A stretch of 49,502 nucleotides of DNA, taken from assembly GCA_022822625.1 (NCBI GenBank), contig JAJEAV010000034.1, positions 1 through 49,502 on the forward strand, in the 5' to 3' direction. The stretch is from Gammaproteobacteria bacterium (GTDB taxonomy: Bacteria; Pseudomonadota; Gammaproteobacteria; Arenicellales; Poriferihabitantaceae). Below are positions 42,052 to 49,502 of this stretch, one piece after another. The notes under the pieces were generated by a model, which was not told the DNA's origin, did no database searches, and saw only the letters and a list, made by a program, of their open reading frames with translations. The stretch's first letter is position 1. Every line of letters begins with the position of its first letter. Both the position numbers and the translations under genes were made by a program.

Positions 42052-42825
42052 ATGACTGACTCCTATCTCAAATGCCTAGATACAGCAACTCTCGTTGCTG
42101 ACAGATCCCGAGAGATCATTAGACAGGGATTTCGCAACCACCCTGAAATTGAAATCAAGCCGGACGGCTCGCCGGTCACCCCCGCCGATCTCGAAGTGGA
42201 AAACATCGCCCGGAACATGATTCTGAGAGATCATCCCGAGCATGAATTCTTTGGTGAGGAAACCGGGCATACCGGACATTCCAGTGAATGGTTATGGGTA
42301 ATCGACCCAATTGATGGAACCCGAAGCTATGCCACGGGCAGACCCACTTTTGGAACCTTGATCGCACTGCTACATCAGGGTGTTCCGGTAATTGGCATTC
42401 TTGATCAACCCATCATGGCAGAGCGCTGGATCGGGGTTGCCGGTCGTAAAACAACCCTTAATGGCAGACCCTGCACCGCAAGCTCCGTTCAGGAAATTAC
42501 CAGAACCCGCCTCTCCATTACCTCACCCGACATGTTCAACGATACGCAAAGGGTCAAGGTCGATGCCTTGACTGGACAGTGTGGTTTTCGCTCGTTCGGA
42601 GGTGACTGCTATAATTATGGCCTGCTTGCTTCGGGCCACTGTGAACTGGTCTGTGAGGCAAGCCTGAAACCTTACGATTACTGTGCCCTGATTCCGATTG
42701 TCGAAGGAGCAGGCGGTGCGATCAGCGACTGGCATGGAAACACGCTGGACATCAATTCGTGCGGTGAAGTTCTGGCTGCCGCCAACCCCAGACTTCTTGA
42801 ACAGGGGCTTCTGTCCTTGCAGTAG
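42052..42825 (+). CDS. hisN: Inositol-monophosphatase family phosphatase, HisN-like (histidinol-phosphatase type)
   Basis: The metal-binding motifs of the IMPase superfamily are complete: FFGEETG (near 68), WVIDPIDGTRSYATG (near 83-97) and LKPYDYCALIPIVEGAGG near 210-227. The specific forms (EETG, GTRSYATGRPTFGTLIAL) are those of HisN-type histidinol-phosphate phosphatases. The preferred ATG is at 42052; a TTG at 42043 is in frame. If HisN, it makes L-histidinol in histidine synthesis. No other his gene is nearby, so inositol phosphate or another sugar phosphate remains possible. ettA follows after 57 bp. Confidence 0.85.
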   Translation: MTDSYLKCLDTATLVADRSREIIRQGFRNHPEIEIKPDGSPVTPADLEVENIARNMILRDHPEHEFFGEETGHTGHSSEWLWVIDPIDGTRSYATGRPTFGTLIALLHQGVPVIGILDQPIMAERWIGVAGRKTTLNGRPCTASSVQEITRTRLSITSPDMFNDTQRVKVDALTGQCGFRSFGGDCYNYGLLASGHCELVCEASLKPYDYCALIPIVEGAGGAISDWHGNTLDINSCGEVLAAANPRLLEQGLLSLQ

Positions 42826-42882
42826 ACACTCTTTCGACCACACCGGATTCCTGCAGGCATACCATCATCAAGGAGATAATAA

Positions 42883-44547
42883 TTGTCTGAATATGTTTTT
42901 ACCTTGAACGGAGTTGGCAAGTCGGTCCCTCCCAATCGCTGGATCCTCAAGGACATTTACCTGAGCTTTTTTCCCGGGGCGAAAATCGGGGTGCTGGGCT
43001 ATAACGGCGCCGGGAAATCTACGCTACTGAAAATCATGGCCGGAACCGAGAAGGATATTGTTGGAGAGGCAAGACCGCAACCTGGTCTCAAAATCGGCTA
43101 TCTGGCGCAAGAGCCGGAACTCGACGACCAAAAAAACATTCGTGAAACCGTCGAAGAAGGACTGGCCGATATCAAGTCAGCCCAGAACAGGCTACAGGAA
43201 GTCTACGCAGCCTATGCCGATCCCGATGCAGACTTTGAAGCTCTGGCCAATGAACAGGCTCGACTTGAAGGAATCGTTCAGGCAGCAGATGCCCATAACC
43301 TCGATCACCGCTTTGAGATTGCGGCAGAGGCACTCAGACTACCTCCATGGGAAACCCGGATTTCGACCCTATCAGGCGGTGAACGACGGAGGGTTGCACT
43401 TTGCCGACTGCTACTCTCCAATCCGGACATGCTAATCCTGGATGAGCCTACCAACCACCTGGATGCCGAATCGGTAGCCTGGCTTGAACATTTCCTGCAT
43501 GGCTTTGCCGGAACTGTGGTTGCAGTAACCCATGATCGCTATTTTCTGGATAACGTTGCAGGCTGGATACTCGAACTGGATCGAGGCCGGGGTATTCCAT
43601 GGAAAGGCAACTACTCCTCCTGGCTGGAACAAAAGGAGAAGAGGCTTGAACAGGAACAAAAGGCCGAATCAGCACGCATCAAGAGCATGCAAAGTGAACT
43701 TGAGTGGGTGAGGGCCAACCCGAAGGGACGTCAGAGCAAAAGCAAGGCACGCATCAAGCGATTTGAGGAATTGAACTCAAGTGACTACCAGAAACGTGCA
43801 CAAACCAACGAAATCTACATCCCGCCCGGTCCCCGTCTTGGGGATGTGGTCATTGAAGCCAGGGATATATCCATGTCGTTCGATGGCAAACTGCTTTATG
43901 AAAACCTCAGCTTCAACCTGCCCAAAGGCGGGATTGTTGGCATCATCGGGCCGAACGGTGCTGGTAAAACCACCCTCCTGAACCTGATGACCGGCAAAAT
44001 CCAGCCTACATCAGGCGCCTTTCAGATCGGCGATACCGTAATCACAGGCCATGTCGATCAATCGCGGGAATTACTCAACGACAATAACACTGTCTTTGAG
44101 GAAATTACCGGTGGGCAGGATGTAATGATGGTTAACGGGTTTGAGGTGCAGTCACGCCGGTATGTCGGACGCTTCAACTTCAAGGGAGCCGATCAGCAGA
44201 AAATGGTCGGCACTCTCTCGGGAGGCGAGCGAAATCGTGTTCACCTAGCAAAACTCCTGGCCAGCGGAGCAAACCTGTTGATGCTTGATGAACCGACCAA
44301 TGACCTTGACGTTGAAACGCTCCGGGCTCTGGAAGAGGCAATTCTGGACTTTCCCGGCTGTGTTGTCGTAGTCTCTCACGATCGGTGGTTTCTGGATCGA
44401 ATTGCCACGCACATGCTGGCTTTCGAGGGCAATTCGGAGATCGTCTGGTTTGATGGAAACTACTCCGAATACGAGCAGGATTACAAGCGACGCCATGGTG
44501 AGGAAATCAAGCCTACCCGCATTCGTTACAGACCGCTCAAGACATAG
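42883..44547 (+). CDS. ettA: Energy-dependent translational throttle protein EttA (ABC-F)
   Basis: Two ABC cassettes in one soluble protein of 554 residues. The first has GYNGAGKST, LSGGERRR and LDEPTNHLDAESVAWLE; the second has GPNGAGKTT, LSGGERNR and LDEPTNDLDVETLRALE. The arm and P-site tRNA-interaction linker are present between them, and the ending RYRPLKT is EttA-like. The start is TTG with AAGGAG 7 nt before it. It binds the ribosomal E site and gates translation by energy charge. Confidence 0.96.
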   Translation: MSEYVFTLNGVGKSVPPNRWILKDIYLSFFPGAKIGVLGYNGAGKSTLLKIMAGTEKDIVGEARPQPGLKIGYLAQEPELDDQKNIRETVEEGLADIKSAQNRLQEVYAAYADPDADFEALANEQARLEGIVQAADAHNLDHRFEIAAEALRLPPWETRISTLSGGERRRVALCRLLLSNPDMLILDEPTNHLDAESVAWLEHFLHGFAGTVVAVTHDRYFLDNVAGWILELDRGRGIPWKGNYSSWLEQKEKRLEQEQKAESARIKSMQSELEWVRANPKGRQSKSKARIKRFEELNSSDYQKRAQTNEIYIPPGPRLGDVVIEARDISMSFDGKLLYENLSFNLPKGGIVGIIGPNGAGKTTLLNLMTGKIQPTSGAFQIGDTVITGHVDQSRELLNDNNTVFEEITGGQDVMMVNGFEVQSRRYVGRFNFKGADQQKMVGTLSGGERNRVHLAKLLASGANLLMLDEPTNDLDVETLRALEEAILDFPGCVVVVSHDRWFLDRIATHMLAFEGNSEIVWFDGNYSEYEQDYKRRHGEEIKPTRIRYRPLKT

Positions 44548-44586
44548 CCTCGACTCCTGGAATCCCGTTCTGGATTGGAACTTCGT

Positions 44587-46032
44587 TCAAGGTAATTTCA
44601 GCCAGGCTCGCCTGACCTCCTGATAACGATCCAGAGCCTTTCGCCGGGTTTGCTTGAGATTGATAACCGGTAGTGGGTAGTCCAGCTTTTTCGACGAATT
44701 CTTCCAGTCCGGCCATGTCCATGGCTCATGAATATATTGAGTCGGTACGGCAGACAATTCCGGTACCCATCGCCGGATATACTCGCCGTCGGGATCAAAT
44801 CTCTGTCCCTGACTTTTTGGCGAAAATATCCTGAAATAAGGAGCCGCATCGGGACCGCAACCTGCGACCCATTGCCAACCCATGGAATTATTGGCGAGAT
44901 CGGCATCAACCAAAGTATCCCAAAACCAGCGTGCCCCCTCAAGCCAGTGCACCAGCCCGTTCTTGCTGAGTACCGAAGCTACGATCATACGTACACGATT
45001 GTGCATCCATCCGGTTTGCCATAATTGGCGCATGCCTGCATCAACCAGTGGAATTCCGGTCTGCCCGGCTTGCCATTTCTCAAGCAACTTCTGGTTATCA
45101 TCCCAGATAAAGGTCTCGTACATGGGATTGAGAGGGCCATTACTCATTCCAGGATGATGATGAAGGAGGTGATGGGCAAAATCTCGCCAAATCAATTGAC
45201 GAAAATACGGCCAAAATGGACTCTCATCGGGAGGATCGTGCTTCCGGTTATCATCACTTCGAATATGCAGCCAGACCTGTCTGGGCGATACTTCTCCAAA
45301 ATGCAGATGTGGAGAGAGTCTGGATACCCCTTCATGATTCGGGATGTCCCGATCATGTCCATAATTGAGTGCTGCATGCCCGGAAAACAACTGTAGTCGC
45401 TGCTGAGCACCTTTTTCTCCCGGTTGCCAATCCACGGGGAATTGTGAATACCATTGAATACTGTCCAAGAGCCCGAGATCCTTTATCTTCAGTGATTTTG
45501 GGGCTGGATTAAGCGTAGGCATGTGCCCGGGTTCACCAAGTGGCATTTCAGGGGGCGGCAGTGAAGCATGTCGCTTGCTAAAGGGGGTATATATCTGGTA
45601 TACCCCTCCATCTTCCTTGAGAACTTCATCTGGCTCTCGTAACAGGGATCCCGCAAAATCGATAGCCCTGATCCCGCACTTCTCCAGTTCTTCCCTGATT
45701 TTTCGATCGCGTTTGACAACTATAGGTTCATAGAGCCGATTCCAGCACACGGTTGTTGAGCCGGTTTCTGTACAGACTTCAATCAGGGATTTCAGACTGT
45801 CTCCCTGTCGAATAATCAAGTCACCCTGTTTTTCCCGCACTTGCTCACTGAATGCAGACAGACTCTGGTGTAACCACCAATTACTCGCTACTCCGGGTTG
45901 CCAAGGGTATTCTTCATGTGGCGCATGAATATACAGCAGGGTTACCTGATCCGAGTGATCAATGGCATAGCGGATCGCTGGGTTATCGCAAAACCTGAAA
46001 TCCCGACGCAACCAGACTACAATCATTGTCAT
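44587..46032 (-). CDS. phrB: Class I deoxyribodipyrimidine photolyase
   Basis: The 481-residue protein (ATG 46032, preceded by GGGGGA 8 nt away) begins IVVWLRRDFRFCDNPAI, the antenna-binding alpha/beta domain. The FAD domain contains FLRQLIWRDFAHHLLHHHP-like, GIPLVDAGMRQLWQTGWMHNR and DADLANNSMGWQWVAGCGPD, and ends DPDGEYIRRWVPEL. These are standard CPD photolyase motifs. It repairs UV-induced cyclobutane dimers with blue light. The longer frame to 46137 has no ribosome binding site. It converges with ettA (39-bp gap). Confidence 0.95.
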   Translation of the reverse strand: MTMIVVWLRRDFRFCDNPAIRYAIDHSDQVTLLYIHAPHEEYPWQPGVASNWWLHQSLSAFSEQVREKQGDLIIRQGDSLKSLIEVCTETGSTTVCWNRLYEPIVVKRDRKIREELEKCGIRAIDFAGSLLREPDEVLKEDGGVYQIYTPFSKRHASLPPPEMPLGEPGHMPTLNPAPKSLKIKDLGLLDSIQWYSQFPVDWQPGEKGAQQRLQLFSGHAALNYGHDRDIPNHEGVSRLSPHLHFGEVSPRQVWLHIRSDDNRKHDPPDESPFWPYFRQLIWRDFAHHLLHHHPGMSNGPLNPMYETFIWDDNQKLLEKWQAGQTGIPLVDAGMRQLWQTGWMHNRVRMIVASVLSKNGLVHWLEGARWFWDTLVDADLANNSMGWQWVAGCGPDAAPYFRIFSPKSQGQRFDPDGEYIRRWVPELSAVPTQYIHEPWTWPDWKNSSKKLDYPLPVINLKQTRRKALDRYQEVRRAWLKLP

Positions 46033-46147
46033 GTTGATGTTCCCCCTTGACCATAGACTTAAACAGAAATTGAAAAACATTGGTCCTACATAATCATGCT
46101 GAAGCCCAAAACATGACCACGTCACTTTGCCAATCATAGTGTGTAGT

Positions 46148-46437
46148 ATGAACGAAAAAGTCCAGACAGAACACCGTCAGTTGCCGATCGACTACCAGTC
46201 ATTTGCCAATCTTCGAAACAGGAACTGCTACTATGTCGATAAGACCCCCTGATTCGGGAGATGGTCAGGCAGGGTCAGTTTCAAGCCATGGGCGTTCGGA
46301 CATGGTACTGCTGCATGAAGATCAGGTGTTCGTGCTTGAGTTTAAGGTGGTGGAAGATGGCACGGAAGTGGGACAAACTCTCGACAGTGCAATCCGGCAG
46401 ATTCGGGAACGGAGATATGCAGGGAAGTATCGGAACC
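46148..46437 (+). pseudogene. AAA-ATPase-like / PD-(D/E)XK (DUF1703-type) gene remnant with internal deletion and frameshift
   Basis: The ATG at 46148 starts the family N-terminus (RQLPIDYQSFANLRNRNCYY, then VDKTP). The frame then shifts: the expected next residues LIREMVRQGQF appear in another frame at about 46250-46285. After that the sequence jumps to the family's far C-terminus, GRSDMVLLHEDQVFVLEFKV with its nuclease-like E-x-K, and RQIRERRYAGKY. Most of the ATPase is missing. The full-length parents are common repeated genes of unknown role. Confidence 0.7.
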
Positions 46438-46548
46438 ATGAAGAACCAGGTCCACCAGACCCTGCAAGTAACACCGGCAATGGAAGCAGGGGTAACCGGA
46501 CGACTTTGGGATGTCAGAGATATTGTCAAGATGGTTGAAGATGCATAG
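46438..46548 (+). pseudogene. Transposase C-terminal fragment
   Basis: The short frame MKNQVHQTLQVTPAMEAGVT...WDVRDIVKM ends with the pattern TPAM.AG(L/V)T..(V/L)W...(E/D)(L/I)V, which I know as the C-terminal tail of several transposases. It begins exactly where the previous remnant ends. Family assignment is tentative. Confidence 0.45.
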
Positions 46549-46589
46549 CCCACACCAAGCCGGCCCAAAATCTACAAAAAGAAATCAGA

Positions 46590-46867
46590 TATTTCAAACT
46601 GAGCCACTACCGGGTTTTGCGGCACATGAAATACTAAGCTCACTGCAACCGCATTTGGCAGCTTCAACCGGGTCTGCTTGTACCTCTGGCATAGAAGAAC
46701 TATCGCATGTATTACAGGCAATTGGGCTTGATCACGATGACGCTATGGCAACGATAAGATTCAGCGTAGGTTTTGATACCACAGAAAATGACGTTCATGA
46801 AGCTATCGACTTGATTGATCGAACACTGCTTAAGTTGTCGAATATTGGATTGATGCATTCCGCCTAA
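46590..46867 (+). pseudogene. Cysteine desulfurase C-terminal remnant
   Basis: GFAAHEILSSLQPHLAASTG leads into SACTSGIEELSHVL, the loop bearing the catalytic Cys of IscS/NifS/DndA-type desulfurases. It then reads QAIGLDHDDAMATIRFSVGF, the usual C-terminal helix region. The PLP-binding two thirds is absent. Because the last ORF start lies inside the neighbouring transposase fragment, it is a joined remnant. Its source could be a housekeeping iscS/sufS paralogue or a DndA gene; the sequence does not decide. Confidence 0.75.
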
Positions 46868-47005
46868 ATTAGTCAATAAGACTGGTATCCTTACATCGTT
46901 CTAATTCGCTAACCATCAGGACCATGTCTGTCATGCAATAGCGGCTCCCTCTCGAACAGAATGATGTACATCATCCACCATTAACTTCCATAAACTTATA
47001 TATCA

Positions 47006-47019
47006 TTGATTGACATCAA
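47006..47019. promoter_or_regulatory. FNR/ANR-type box
   Basis: TTGATTGACATCAA fits TTGAT-N4-ATCAA exactly, the consensus for FNR-family oxygen-responsive regulators. It lies about 150 bp before the DUF4149 ATG, the only gene facing it. A -10 box could not be fixed, so activation versus repression is undecided. Confidence 0.6.
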
Positions 47020-47123
47020 TTACTTGTTGAATATCTTGTACAGCAAACAACCAGCAACCCGGTAAAATGCTTCAATTGCCGAAAATGTTCGGAAATCTGG
47101 AATATAATTGACCTATCTCATTC

Positions 47124-47155
47124 GGGGAGACGCTTGGCCGGGGAGACGCTTGGCG
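47124..47155 (+). repeat. Tandem 16-bp duplication in the DUF4149 leader
   Basis: GGGGAGACGCTTGGCC is followed at once by GGGGAGACGCTTGGCG: two head-to-tail copies differing only in the last base. They end 12 bp before the ATG at 47168, and each has a GGGGAG that could serve as a ribosome binding site. Confidence 0.8.
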
Positions 47156-47167
47156 ATTTGCATTGAT

Positions 47168-47605
47168 ATGTTATTAGACCTGATCATTTTCCTGTCATCT
47201 CTACTGTTTGGCTCAATGGTATTTTTCAGTGCCATAGTAATGCCAGCAGTCTTTCGATCACTGGACACACAACCCGCCCGGCTTCTTGCGCATCGATTAT
47301 TGCCTCGCTATTACTTGTGGTGTATAGTGCTCAGTGTTTTACTAACGATGATTGCAGCGTTTCAGTTTCAGTCCATAACAGTGCTCATGCTGGTTATTCT
47401 GGCTGGATTTGTGTACGCCCGACAATATCTCCTCAACAAGTACAATCAGGCCAAGGAGAAATGGCTTGAGACCGACTCCCCTCAGGACAAGTCCCGATAT
47501 AAGTCACTTCATCGACAGACTGTCATCATCAATGTCTTTCAGATGATTGCACTGCTATCGATCGCAGTTGCGAACGGGCTTTTCTATCCAGTTATCGCAC
47601 CATAG
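47168..47605 (+). CDS. DUF4149 (TMEM205-like) membrane protein
   Basis: From the ATG at 47168 the product has 145 residues with four hydrophobic helices: LLDLIIFLSSLLFGSMVFFS at the start, then YYLWCIVLSVLLTMIAAF, VLMLVILAGFVYA and IINVFQMIALLSIAVANG. This pattern fits DUF4149. The frame upstream of the ATG runs through the tandem repeat and is not protein-like. The function of the family is not known. The DUF1289 gene follows 3 bp later, so both may answer to the FNR-like box. Confidence 0.8.
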   Translation: MLLDLIIFLSSLLFGSMVFFSAIVMPAVFRSLDTQPARLLAHRLLPRYYLWCIVLSVLLTMIAAFQFQSITVLMLVILAGFVYARQYLLNKYNQAKEKWLETDSPQDKSRYKSLHRQTVIINVFQMIALLSIAVANGLFYPVIAP

Positions 47606-47608
47606 AGC

Positions 47609-47875
47609 ATGTCCAGGGTAGCTCGAGTCCGGCGCGTGAATCGTCGAAGAGGTCCGAGGTCATCAAGCCGTTTTGACACAACGGTACCCTCTCCCTGCCT
47701 TTCCATATGCACCTTTGATGGTCATCCATACTGCAGGGGATGCTATCGCAATGCCGATGAAATCCGTGACTGGATGATCATGTCCAGAGAGCGGAAACTG
47801 CGCGTGCTTGAACAACTCGACATCAGACGCAAGCAGGACATCGCCCCAATCTGCCTTGATTCCCGAACCAAATGA
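47609..47875 (+). CDS. DUF1289 small cysteine-containing protein
   Basis: After a basic 27-residue leader the sequence SPCLSICTFDGHPYCRGCYR (about 28-47) is the DUF1289 motif, with four Cys that probably bind a metal, followed by the usual TxxEIxxW-like stretch ADEIRDWMIMS. It is 88 residues long, typical for the family. The role is unknown. It is coupled to the DUF4149 gene and converges with the ligase gene (36-bp gap). Confidence 0.85.
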   Translation: MSRVARVRRVNRRRGPRSSSRFDTTVPSPCLSICTFDGHPYCRGCYRNADEIRDWMIMSRERKLRVLEQLDIRRKQDIAPICLDSRTK

Positions 47876-47911
47876 CTGGCAAATGCCGGACTCCCGGCGA
47901 TTGCGGTGCTG

Positions 47912-49075
47912 TTACTGATAGCCAAGACCGGACCGGGTATCTTCCATGATCATCTCGATCACCCTGGCAAGCGCTTCCTGATGGGTACTGCCGTTTAATT
48001 TCTCCAATCGATACAGATCAACCTGTCGATCGGCACAGGTGCCTTCACGAATAATCGTCGTGCAACGATATAGCTCTTCAACACAGTTCAGGACATGGGC
48101 ATCGTCGATCAATTGATCAAGTAGCGCCTTGGCACAATCATCAATGTCGACACGCCCGCTCTCATCGTTTTGATCACCGAAGAATGAGAACACGCCATAA
48201 CGCTGGGCAATCCAGCGATTTTCCATGATGATTTCAGTCATTGGCTCAGGCGGGAGTTCGCCTTTTTGTTCCTTGCGCATCAACCAGCGAATCAGGCAGG
48301 CGTAGAGGGCGACGATACACATCGCATCTTCAATACGGGTGCAAACATCGCAGATACGTAACTCAATCGTCGGAAAACTGTGAGAGGGTCGGATGTCCCA
48401 CCATAATTCGCTACCATCCGTGATAAAGTTCATGGCCCGGTAGGCCTGCAGCAATTCATCATAGTCAGCATGGGAATATAACGGACCGGGTATGCCAGTC
48501 CGTGGCAGGTCTCCAACCAGTGTCAATCGATATGACTTGAATCCGGTTTCGTTGCCGGCCGCAAACGGGGATGATGTCGATAACGCGTGGAGTAACGGAA
48601 GGTAGCGGCGCAGGGCGGTCATTACCCTAATCCGGATATCCCGATCTCCAAAACCGGCATGGATATGCATTCCACTGATAAAAAAACGCCTGACGCTGGC
48701 CTGATATATTTCAGCAAAGCGGTCATAGCGTTCCATCGGAGTGGTTATTTGTGATTTCCATGATCCGGTAGGGTGAGTGGAAGCGGCCATAATCGTCGCT
48801 CCGTATTTGTCGGCAAGTTCGATCAATGTATTTCGGCTCTCAACGAGGAACCGATGAACCCCATCTATTGAATTGCAAACGCGGCTGTTGCTTTCAATTT
48901 GGGACCGAAACAATTCGTGAACATACTTGTGTGGTCCCCCGACATTCCTGCAATCGTCGAAAAATCCGGGATCGGGGTCGGTGACCAGATCGTAAGTCTC
49001 GGGTTCAACCAGAAATAGTTCTTCCTCAACTCCCAGGGTAATCGGAAATTCGTCTCGGGTCGTTTTGGTATTCAT
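47912..49075 (-). CDS. ybdK: YbdK-type glutamate-cysteine ligase homologue (GCS2 carboxylate-amine ligase)
   Basis: The 387-residue protein starts ITLGVEEELFLVEPETYDLV and has HELFRSQIESNS, GMHIHAGFGDRD, SSPFAAGNETGFKSYR and WWDIRPSHSFPTIELRICDV, the active-site series of the GCS2/YbdK family. These enzymes ligate glutamate to cysteine, usually weakly, or other amine acceptors. The length and motifs are normal. It stands alone, convergent with the DUF1289 gene. Confidence 0.92.
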   Translation of the reverse strand: MNTKTTRDEFPITLGVEEELFLVEPETYDLVTDPDPGFFDDCRNVGGPHKYVHELFRSQIESNSRVCNSIDGVHRFLVESRNTLIELADKYGATIMAASTHPTGSWKSQITTPMERYDRFAEIYQASVRRFFISGMHIHAGFGDRDIRIRVMTALRRYLPLLHALSTSSPFAAGNETGFKSYRLTLVGDLPRTGIPGPLYSHADYDELLQAYRAMNFITDGSELWWDIRPSHSFPTIELRICDVCTRIEDAMCIVALYACLIRWLMRKEQKGELPPEPMTEIIMENRWIAQRYGVFSFFGDQNDESGRVDIDDCAKALLDQLIDDAHVLNCVEELYRCTTIIREGTCADRQVDLYRLEKLNGSTHQEALARVIEMIMEDTRSGLGYQ

Positions 49076-49466
49076 TGTTGTCTTTATTGCCAGATGAGAT
49101 AAGCGTGGACCTGCATATCAAGAGAGTTTTGTCAAGACTGTCGAAAGCCGATCAGCGGTTTTCAGGGATTCTGGCTCTTGTCCCTTGTCGATTTCGCAAT
49201 GAACAAATTCAGTACGACTTTCACCATCAATCAACCAACCGGGGTGAATGAGAACAGGCGCACCGGGCAGCCAAACCCTTCCTATCGAAAACTCTTGGAA
49301 TCCAGTTTTAAGTGTACCACTTCCACTGTTAATGAGGATATGGATATCAGGGAAAACCGGAGAGCTATGGCTAAAAGTAGTGCGTGGGAGAGACGGGGTT
49401 GAAAAAAGTGGCGTAACCGGATTAACTATTCAACTCTAAAAAACATTAACCATGAGGTACGCCACC
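49076..49466. other. Gene-free stretch at the right end
   Basis: Two overlapping short frames (from 49178 and 49248) have no recognisable features. The last 60 bp hold a near-perfect inverted repeat: GTGGCGTAACC (49408-49418) and GGTACGCCAC (49456-49465), differing by one T. It sits just before the ORF at 49467. Confidence 0.4.
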
Positions 49467-49502
49467 ATGAACAATGATACCATTATTGACCTTTCAGGAA
49501 TC
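49467..49502 (+). CDS. Start of an unidentified ORF (partial, cut by window end)
   Basis: ATG at 49467 opens 12 codons (MNNDTIIDLSGI) before the window ends. The inverted repeat in its leader and the IS-rich neighbourhood would fit a transposase, but nothing in 12 residues proves it. Confidence 0.25.
   Translation, partial: MNNDTIIDLSGI

Larger units (their letters stand above)
46868..47167. other. Leader of the DUF4149 gene
   Basis: About 300 bp with no gene. It holds an FNR-like palindrome (47006-47019) and a tandem 16-bp repeat (47124-47155), listed separately. Confidence 0.5.

Noticed and set aside
1-49502. CRISPR arrays, rRNA, tRNA or riboswitches
   Set aside because: No regularly spaced repeats, no rRNA-like stretches and no tRNA cloverleaf were found by eye on either strand.

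Overview
The window looks like a chromosomal segment of a gammaproteobacterium. The family mix points that way: EttA, a class I photolyase, a YbdK-type carboxylate-amine ligase, DUF1289 and DUF4149 proteins, ZnuABC, an AruH-like aminotransferase and an FNR-type box. This is inference from gene content; no rRNA or tRNA is present to settle it. At least six decayed transposase or accessory-gene fragments show an eroding mobile-element load.

Layout. 1-1.1 kb: a minus-strand HEPN/MNT toxin-antitoxin-like pair (HEPN runs off the left edge) with an apparently leaderless promoter. 1.7-5.8 kb: ordinary genes (secreted HNH nuclease, beta-hydroxyacid dehydrogenase, LOG-type phosphoribohydrolase, AruH-like aminotransferase). 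6.4-14.0 kb: a tightly overlapping six-gene plus-strand operon. It encodes a two-TM sensor protein, a sensor-HAMP-like module fused to an MFS transporter, an orphan ABC substrate-binding protein, a membrane RsbU-like PP2C phosphatase, an RsbW-like kinase and an alpha/beta hydrolase. A histidine-phosphatase-like protein follows. 15.2-18.5 kb: divergent znuA and znuCB, with a truncated IS1595-type transposase translationally coupled to znuA.

19.0-32.0 kb: a minus-strand accessory island in which eight genes follow one another: an excisionase-type HTH regulator, a PLD/SNF2 helicase, a DUF4391 protein, an unrecognised 92-aa protein, a type III Mod methyltransferase, a type III Res nuclease-helicase, a SIR2-like NADase and a HerA ATPase. 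The seven genes after the regulator overlap or nearly touch (ATGA, GTGA, TAATG junctions), so a type III restriction-like module and a SIR2-HerA module appear to be expressed as one unit. A broken ardC antirestriction gene lies just outside the right end, and an imperfect 14-bp direct repeat brackets the island.

33.0-38.9 kb: minus-strand STAS anti-sigma-antagonist and Amt ammonium channel, then a catabolic cluster of EtfB, EtfA, a Rieske oxygenase with a Glu bridging residue like carnitine-type oxygenases, and a CaiB/BaiF CoA transferase. 39.1-41.7 kb: IS graveyard containing an intact AAA/DUF4143 ATPase whose start codon lies in a perfect 15-bp inverted repeat. 42.0-46.0 kb: HisN-like phosphatase, EttA and photolyase. 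46.1-46.9 kb: fused gene remnants. 47.0-49.1 kb: DUF4149 membrane protein behind an FNR-like box, DUF1289 protein and YbdK. An ORF begins at the right edge.

The two candidates for undescribed biology are the sensor/MFS/SBP/partner-switching operon (6.4-14 kb), possibly completed by the remote STAS protein at 33 kb, and the combined type III/SNF2/DUF4391/SIR2-HerA operon (19-32 kb).
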